A stretch of DNA of 60,732 nt, from NCBI GenBank assembly GCA_024638505.1, contig JAHEKE010000007.1, positions 64,534 through 125,265 on the forward strand, written 5' to 3'. Positions 55,752-60,732 of the stretch are shown piece after piece. The stretch's first letter is position 1. Each line of letters starts with the position of its first letter. The notes beneath the pieces were generated by a model that had not been told where the DNA came from, ran no database searches, and saw only the letters and a list, made by a program, of their open reading frames with translations. The translations under genes and the position numbers were made by a program. The stretch is from Gammaproteobacteria bacterium. GTDB taxonomy: Bacteria > Pseudomonadota > Gammaproteobacteria > Arenicellales > JAANXG01.

Positions 55752-58130
55752 TTATGTTCTTAACTCTGCGCCATACTTATCGCGCAGCTCGTTTAGCACC
55801 CGATCGATGATCATATCCACTTCACTGTCTATAAGAGTGCGCGAATATGACTGTAAGGTCAAGCTAAAAGCCAAACTTTTTCTCTTTGAATCAATACCTT
55901 CCCGACGATACACGTCAAATAACTCGAGGTTTGTCAAGTTTTCCCCCACCGTATTTTGTATAGAATTCAATACATTCCGGGCGGGAATGCCCTCGTCGAC
56001 CACCACCGCCAGATCCCGTCGAATCGCTGGAAATTTAGAAATACCTCTATAATTCGGCATCTTACGGTATTTTATTGCGGCAAGATCTAGCTCAAACAGA
56101 AAAACGGATTGACTGATATCGAAATACCGCTGCAGTTCCGGGTGAAGCTGACCCATGCTGCCTACTGATTTGCCGTTCAGCTGGATTTCCGACGATTGGC
56201 CGGGATGGAGACCGGGGCGCTCGACGGGATGAAAACTGAAGGTTTCGGGTACCCCGGTTAGCGTAAAAAGCGCTTCTACATCGGACTTAACGTCATAAAA
56301 ATCAGCATCCCTGGCTTTTGCCCCCCATTGCTCGGGCCAGGGGCTACCGCTGACAATTCCGCTGAGCCGCTCGATCTCCCGTGTCTCCCCATTCTCCGGG
56401 TGAAAGGTTTTACCGACCTCAAACAGCCGTACGCGTCGATGCTGACGATTTAAATTAGTGCTTAGTACCTGTAGCAAACCCGGCCACAGGCTGATCCTCA
56501 TAACGGACTGAGCGGGAGCCAGGGGATTTTGGAGCGTGATGCTGGCGGATTCGGGGTATAAGCGATCCTGTATCTGAGGGTCGACAAAACTGTAGGTGAT
56601 GGCCTCATGGAAACCCCGGTCAACAAGCGCCTGCTTGAGTCTCACCGGGTTCAATGTTGCCTCCTCCGCATCAAGGTGCCCCAAGTCCAGGCGAGGCGTT
56701 GCCGCTGGAAACTTATCGTAACCGTGGACTCGGGCCAGTTCTTCAATCAAGTCACACTCAATGTCGATATCGAAGCGGTAAGACGGTGGCGTGACCCGCC
56801 ACGTCGCGTCAGTGAACTGCACCTGCGCGCCGACGCGAGAGAGAATTTTATTGATCCTCGGTTTGGGCAGCCGGATCCCGAGCAGTTTGTCTATACGCAC
56901 GCGCCGCACCTCCACTGGGCGGCGTTTGGGCAGGCAGTCGGGGTGAACGGCCTCCACCATTGGGCCGGGTGTGCCTCCGACGATGCCTTTTAACAGCGAT
57001 GTGGCATATCCCGATGCGATCATGGGTAACTCCGGATCTACCCCTCGTTCGAACCGGTGTGACGAATCGGTGTGCAGGCCGTAGTGGCGCGCTTGACCGG
57101 CTTGCGTCGCCGGGGAGAAGAAGGCGGATTCCAGTACGATGGAATCAGTTTGCGCGGAGATGGCCGAGGCGCTGCCCCCCATAATACCGGCGAGGGCGAT
57201 AGCCCCGGCATCATCTGCGATGACCAGCGTGTCGGCGCGCAACGTTTGACTCGAACCATCAAGCAGATCCAGCGCCTCGCCCGGCTTAGCCTGACGTACG
57301 ATAATACGTTGATTGAGGCAATCTAAATCGAAGGCGTGCATGGGCTGGCCGATTTCGAGCATGACGTAGTTGGTAACGTCGACCACTGGATTGATTGGGC
57401 GTATACCACAGCGACGCAGGCGCTCCCGCATCCAGCACGGGGTCCGCCCGGCCCGATTAATGCCCTTCATGACGCGGCCTACGTAGCGGGGACAGTGTTC
57501 GGGGCTGTCGATTGCTATGGCAATATGCGCCTCCCCCTCATCGGGCCAACCCGGCAGCTCTGCCTGCTTGAGCCGTCCTCCGGTCAGGACAGCCAGCTCA
57601 CGCGCGATCCCAACGATGCTCAGACAATCCCCCCGATTGGGGGTGAGATCGATGGTTATGACCTTGTCGCCAAGGTCCAGATAGTCGTGTACGGTTTGTC
57701 CAGGTCGGGCGTCAGCGTCAAATTCAAGCAGCCCGCCCGCCTCATCGCCCAAATTCAATTCCTGGGCGGAGCAGAGCATGCCGTTCGACATCACGCCGTG
57801 TATGGCGCGCGACTCAATCATCCTTCCCGCGGGGAGAATCGCGCCCGGTAACGCCACCGGGGCGTTTAGGCCCACGCGCGCATTGGGTGCACCGCACACA
57901 ATATCAAGGCTTTTTCTGCCGCCCAGCATAACCGCGCACACCTGCAGATTTACCGCCTGCGGATGCGGGGTTACACCGGTAATTCGACCAACAACCACCT
58001 GCTCCAAGGCAGGACCCGCCGGTGCTACGGAGTCTACTTCCAGCCCCGCCATGGTGAGGCACTCAACAAGTGCAGCGGTGTCCAGTTTGAGTTTAATCCA
58101 CTGCCGGACCCAGTTTTCGCTGAAGATCAT
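55752..58130 (-). CDS. pheT: Phenylalanyl-tRNA synthetase beta subunit
   Basis: 792 residues (795 in E. coli). tRNA-binding OB domain (about 40-150), B3/B4 editing domain, B5 domain (about 400-470), catalytic-like core and the C-terminal FDX-ACB domain (about 700-792, YRGISKFPAIRRDLAVVVDE). Forms the alpha2beta2 enzyme with PheS, encoded 3 bp upstream. Confidence 0.97.
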   Translation of the reverse strand: MIFSENWVRQWIKLKLDTAALVECLTMAGLEVDSVAPAGPALEQVVVGRITGVTPHPQAVNLQVCAVMLGGRKSLDIVCGAPNARVGLNAPVALPGAILPAGRMIESRAIHGVMSNGMLCSAQELNLGDEAGGLLEFDADARPGQTVHDYLDLGDKVITIDLTPNRGDCLSIVGIARELAVLTGGRLKQAELPGWPDEGEAHIAIAIDSPEHCPRYVGRVMKGINRAGRTPCWMRERLRRCGIRPINPVVDVTNYVMLEIGQPMHAFDLDCLNQRIIVRQAKPGEALDLLDGSSQTLRADTLVIADDAGAIALAGIMGGSASAISAQTDSIVLESAFFSPATQAGQARHYGLHTDSSHRFERGVDPELPMIASGYATSLLKGIVGGTPGPMVEAVHPDCLPKRRPVEVRRVRIDKLLGIRLPKPRINKILSRVGAQVQFTDATWRVTPPSYRFDIDIECDLIEELARVHGYDKFPAATPRLDLGHLDAEEATLNPVRLKQALVDRGFHEAITYSFVDPQIQDRLYPESASITLQNPLAPAQSVMRISLWPGLLQVLSTNLNRQHRRVRLFEVGKTFHPENGETREIERLSGIVSGSPWPEQWGAKARDADFYDVKSDVEALFTLTGVPETFSFHPVERPGLHPGQSSEIQLNGKSVGSMGQLHPELQRYFDISQSVFLFELDLAAIKYRKMPNYRGISKFPAIRRDLAVVVDEGIPARNVLNSIQNTVGENLTNLELFDVYRREGIDSKRKSLAFSLTLQSYSRTLIDSEVDMIIDRVLNELRDKYGAELRT

Positions 58131-58133
58131 GAT

Positions 58134-59260
<1,127 letters not shown>

Positions 59261-59274
59261 TAAATCCGCGACGG

Positions 59275-59634
59275 CTAGCTGGCTAAAGCAGCCTTGGCTT
59301 TTTCCGCTAACTGCTCAAACGCTTGTTTGTCGTTAACCGCAAGATCGGCGAGGACTTTCCGATCCAGACCGATCTCTGCACGGGCCAGACCGTTGATAAA
59401 GCGGCTGTAGCTGAGTCCATTTATCCGCGCGGCGGCATTGATACGCATGATCCACAGCGCTCGAAACTGTCTTTTACGCTGGCGGCGATCGCGATATGCA
59501 TACTGTTCCGCTCGATTAACCGCTTGATTGGCCACGCGGAACACATTCTTCCGCCGTCCGCGGTAGCCCTTTGCTTTGTCGAGCACCTTACGATGTCTGG
59601 CCCGGGCGGTTACGCCTCTTTTTACTCTTGGCAT
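59275..59634 (-). CDS. rplT: 50S ribosomal protein L20
   Basis: 119 residues, very basic, [20 protein letters not shown] onward, the normal L20 sequence and length. In E. coli L20 represses rpmI-rplT translation; here it follows rpmI by 9 bp. Confidence 0.97.
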   Translation of the reverse strand: MPRVKRGVTARARHRKVLDKAKGYRGRRKNVFRVANQAVNRAEQYAYRDRRQRKRQFRALWIMRINAAARINGLSYSRFINGLARAEIGLDRKVLADLAVNDKQAFEQLAEKAKAALAS

Positions 59635-59643
59635 AACCTACCC

Positions 59644-59841
59644 TCAGCTGTTCGGCAACATGCGCCGTACCGCGGCGGCGTCGGCACTGTGCACCAGCGC
59701 TTGAGCGCGCAGGTGTCTTTTACGCTTAGTGGATTTTTTTGTAAGGATATGATTCAAGTGAGACTGGGCACGCTTGAAGTTGCCGTTGGCGGTGCGATTA
59801 AAGCGCTTCGCCGCGCCCCGATTTGTCTTTATCTTAGGCAT
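59644..59841 (-). CDS. rpmI: 50S ribosomal protein L35
   Basis: 65 residues, [20 protein letters not shown] onward, normal L35. Located between infC and rplT as in other bacteria. Confidence 0.96.
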   Translation of the reverse strand: MPKIKTNRGAAKRFNRTANGNFKRAQSHLNHILTKKSTKRKRHLRAQALVHSADAAAVRRMLPNS

Positions 59842-59916
59842 TTTGCCCCCTATTCCGATTTTAGTTTATCTGTATCTGATAGATATTTTTCAGGCAATCT
59901 ATCTGGCCTTAGCCCC

Positions 59917-60435
59917 CTATTTCCGTTTGGGGCTGATTACCATCACCATCTGGCGACCTTCCATTTTAGGATACTGTTCTACCGTGCCATATTCCTTCAG
60001 GTCCTCCTCGACGCGCACCAGTAAGTCGCGTCCCAGTTCCTGGTGTGCCATCTCTCGCCCGCGAAACCGCAGCGTTACTTTAGCTTTGTCTCCGTTCTGT
60101 AAAAATTTAATCAAGTTTCGAAGCTTAACTTCGTAGTCCCCGATATCGGTGCCAGGTCGGAATTTTATTTCCTTCACCTGCATTTGTTTTTGCTTTTTTT
60201 TCGCTACGGCTTTTTTCTTACTGTCTTGATAGCGATACTTTCCGTAGTCCATCATGCGGCATACCGGCGGATCCGCGTTTGGTGAAATCTCTACCAGATC
60301 TACTCCGGCTTCGCCCGCCAAACTGAGCGCCTCCTCTGCCCCTACTATCCCTAACTGTTCTCCTTCATGGTTTATCAAGCGCACCTTGGGTGCATTTATT
60401 TCTTCATTTACGCGAAGCGTCTTCTCGGTCGCTAT
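59917..60435 (-). CDS. infC: Translation initiation factor IF-3
   Basis: 172 residues if translation starts at the ATA at 60433-60435 (ATA GCG ACC GAG), which lies 9 nt after a perfect AGGAGG. No ATG, GTG or TTG is suitably placed; the open frame upstream of it has no homology. E. coli infC starts with AUU, which IF-3 discriminates against for autoregulation. N-domain [13 protein letters not shown], linker of Lys-rich residues, C-domain [19 protein letters not shown]. Heads infC-rpmI-rplT. Confidence 0.95.
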   Translation of the reverse strand: MATEKTLRVNEEINAPKVRLINHEGEQLGIVGAEEALSLAGEAGVDLVEISPNADPPVCRMMDYGKYRYQDSKKKAVAKKKQKQMQVKEIKFRPGTDIGDYEVKLRNLIKFLQNGDKAKVTLRFRGREMAHQELGRDLLVRVEEDLKEYGTVEQYPKMEGRQMVMVISPKRK

Positions 60436-60444
60436 GGTGTTATA

Positions 60445-60450
60445 CCTCCT
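60445..60450 (-). promoter_or_regulatory. Shine-Dalgarno site that fixes the infC ATA start
   Basis: On the minus strand AGGAGG, a perfect match to the anti-Shine-Dalgarno, lies 9 nt before the ATA codon. It is the main evidence for the rare start codon. Confidence 0.85.
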
Positions 60451-60648
60451 AAAACTGTGAATGATGCAGAGCGCGCGGATTGTAAAGCCCAGGTCAACGT
60501 TTCTCAAGAGGATCGGGCGTGAATCTGCTGTTTTTGCAGGCTTTTTACGGGTTTAGCCAGGAAAACCAGGGGTCAAGGACACAAATCACCGGCGAATTGC
60601 CGGCGGTGATCTGTATGGTGTGAGCCGCTGCTCAAGGCGTCATTAAAC

Positions 60649-60696
60649 TGGTAGGCGCGAGTGGGATCGAACCACCGACCACTACCATGTCAAGGT
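60649..60696 (-). other. Partial tRNA-Val (GAC) 3' end, probable attachment site
   Basis: Read on the minus strand: anticodon loop TTGACAT, 3' half of the anticodon stem GGTAG, a complete T arm (GGTGG-TTCGATC-CCACT), acceptor strand CGCGCCT, A and CCA. The 5' half of the tRNA is missing: the anticodon stem has only its inner ACC, and bases beyond 60696 neither continue the stem nor supply AGGCGCG within the window. A tRNA cut at the anticodon stem is the usual form of an integrase att copy. Confidence 0.7.
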
Positions 60697-60732
60697 TTTA
60701 ACACCAATAGAATACAGGGCTTCCAGGGTAAA

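Noticed and set aside
60585-60610. Imperfect hairpin between infC and the tRNA fragment as a terminator
   Set aside because: The stem has a bulge and no convincing T-run on either strand.

Overview
The window is chromosomal DNA from a gammaproteobacterium. The grounds are gene content and order: rne/rluC/sppA/yceF beside rpmF-plsX-fabH-fabG-acpP-fabF, surE-pcm-yqaA-nlpD-rpoS, infC-rpmI-rplT-pheS-pheT-ihfA-merR-tRNA-Pro, and a type II secretion operon. I cannot name the genus from sequence alone. Nearly all genes lie on the minus strand. There is no CRISPR array, rRNA operon, complete insertion sequence or phage gene.

Layout. 1-4482: fatty-acid and phospholipid synthesis genes (fabF fragment, acpP, fabG, fabH, plsX) with rpmF. 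fabD is missing, and a plus-strand lipoprotein gene sits between fabG and acpP. 4699-18186: a block of about 14 kb that separates rpmF from yceF, which lie close together in E. coli and Pseudomonas. It holds the SOS mutasome (dnaE2, imuA, imuB), split by a hydroxyproline catabolic module and an outer-membrane barrel gene, and then fadI-fadJ. 18385-25357: yceF, sppA, a small Rieske protein, rluC, rne with a long structured leader, and rlmD. 25350-29207: a PolB-type exonuclease, recJ and a flippase-like membrane protein.

29345-38913: type II secretion genes gspD-E-F-G-H-I-J-K-L-M in one run without gspC or gspN. Upstream on the same strand lie a GDP-fucose synthase gene (4-nt overlap with gspD), thrC and hom. 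42601-46850: an Mth938-like protein and the stationary-phase/repair cluster rpoS, nlpD, yqaA, pcm, surE. 47210-54726: an accessory stretch with 3-hydroxybutyrate dehydrogenase plus patatin, a 640-residue surface-antigen/peptidoglycan-binding/membrane protein, a DyP-type peroxidase with Ile at the catalytic Asp position, a J-domain protein, and several very small membrane-protein genes. 54821-60435: the translation/IHF operon, with infC apparently starting at AUA and a 33-codon frame between rplT and pheS. At 60649-60696 the 3' part of a tRNA-Val lies where thrS would normally be near, which looks like an integration (att) scar.

The best leads are the rearranged yceF-rpmF block with its split mutasome, the partial tRNA-Val at the right edge, the DyP variant, the gspC-less secretion operon, and the short genes at 49719, 59159, 54313/54517 and 47210/47361. 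I did not find a clear multi-gene system of wholly unknown type.
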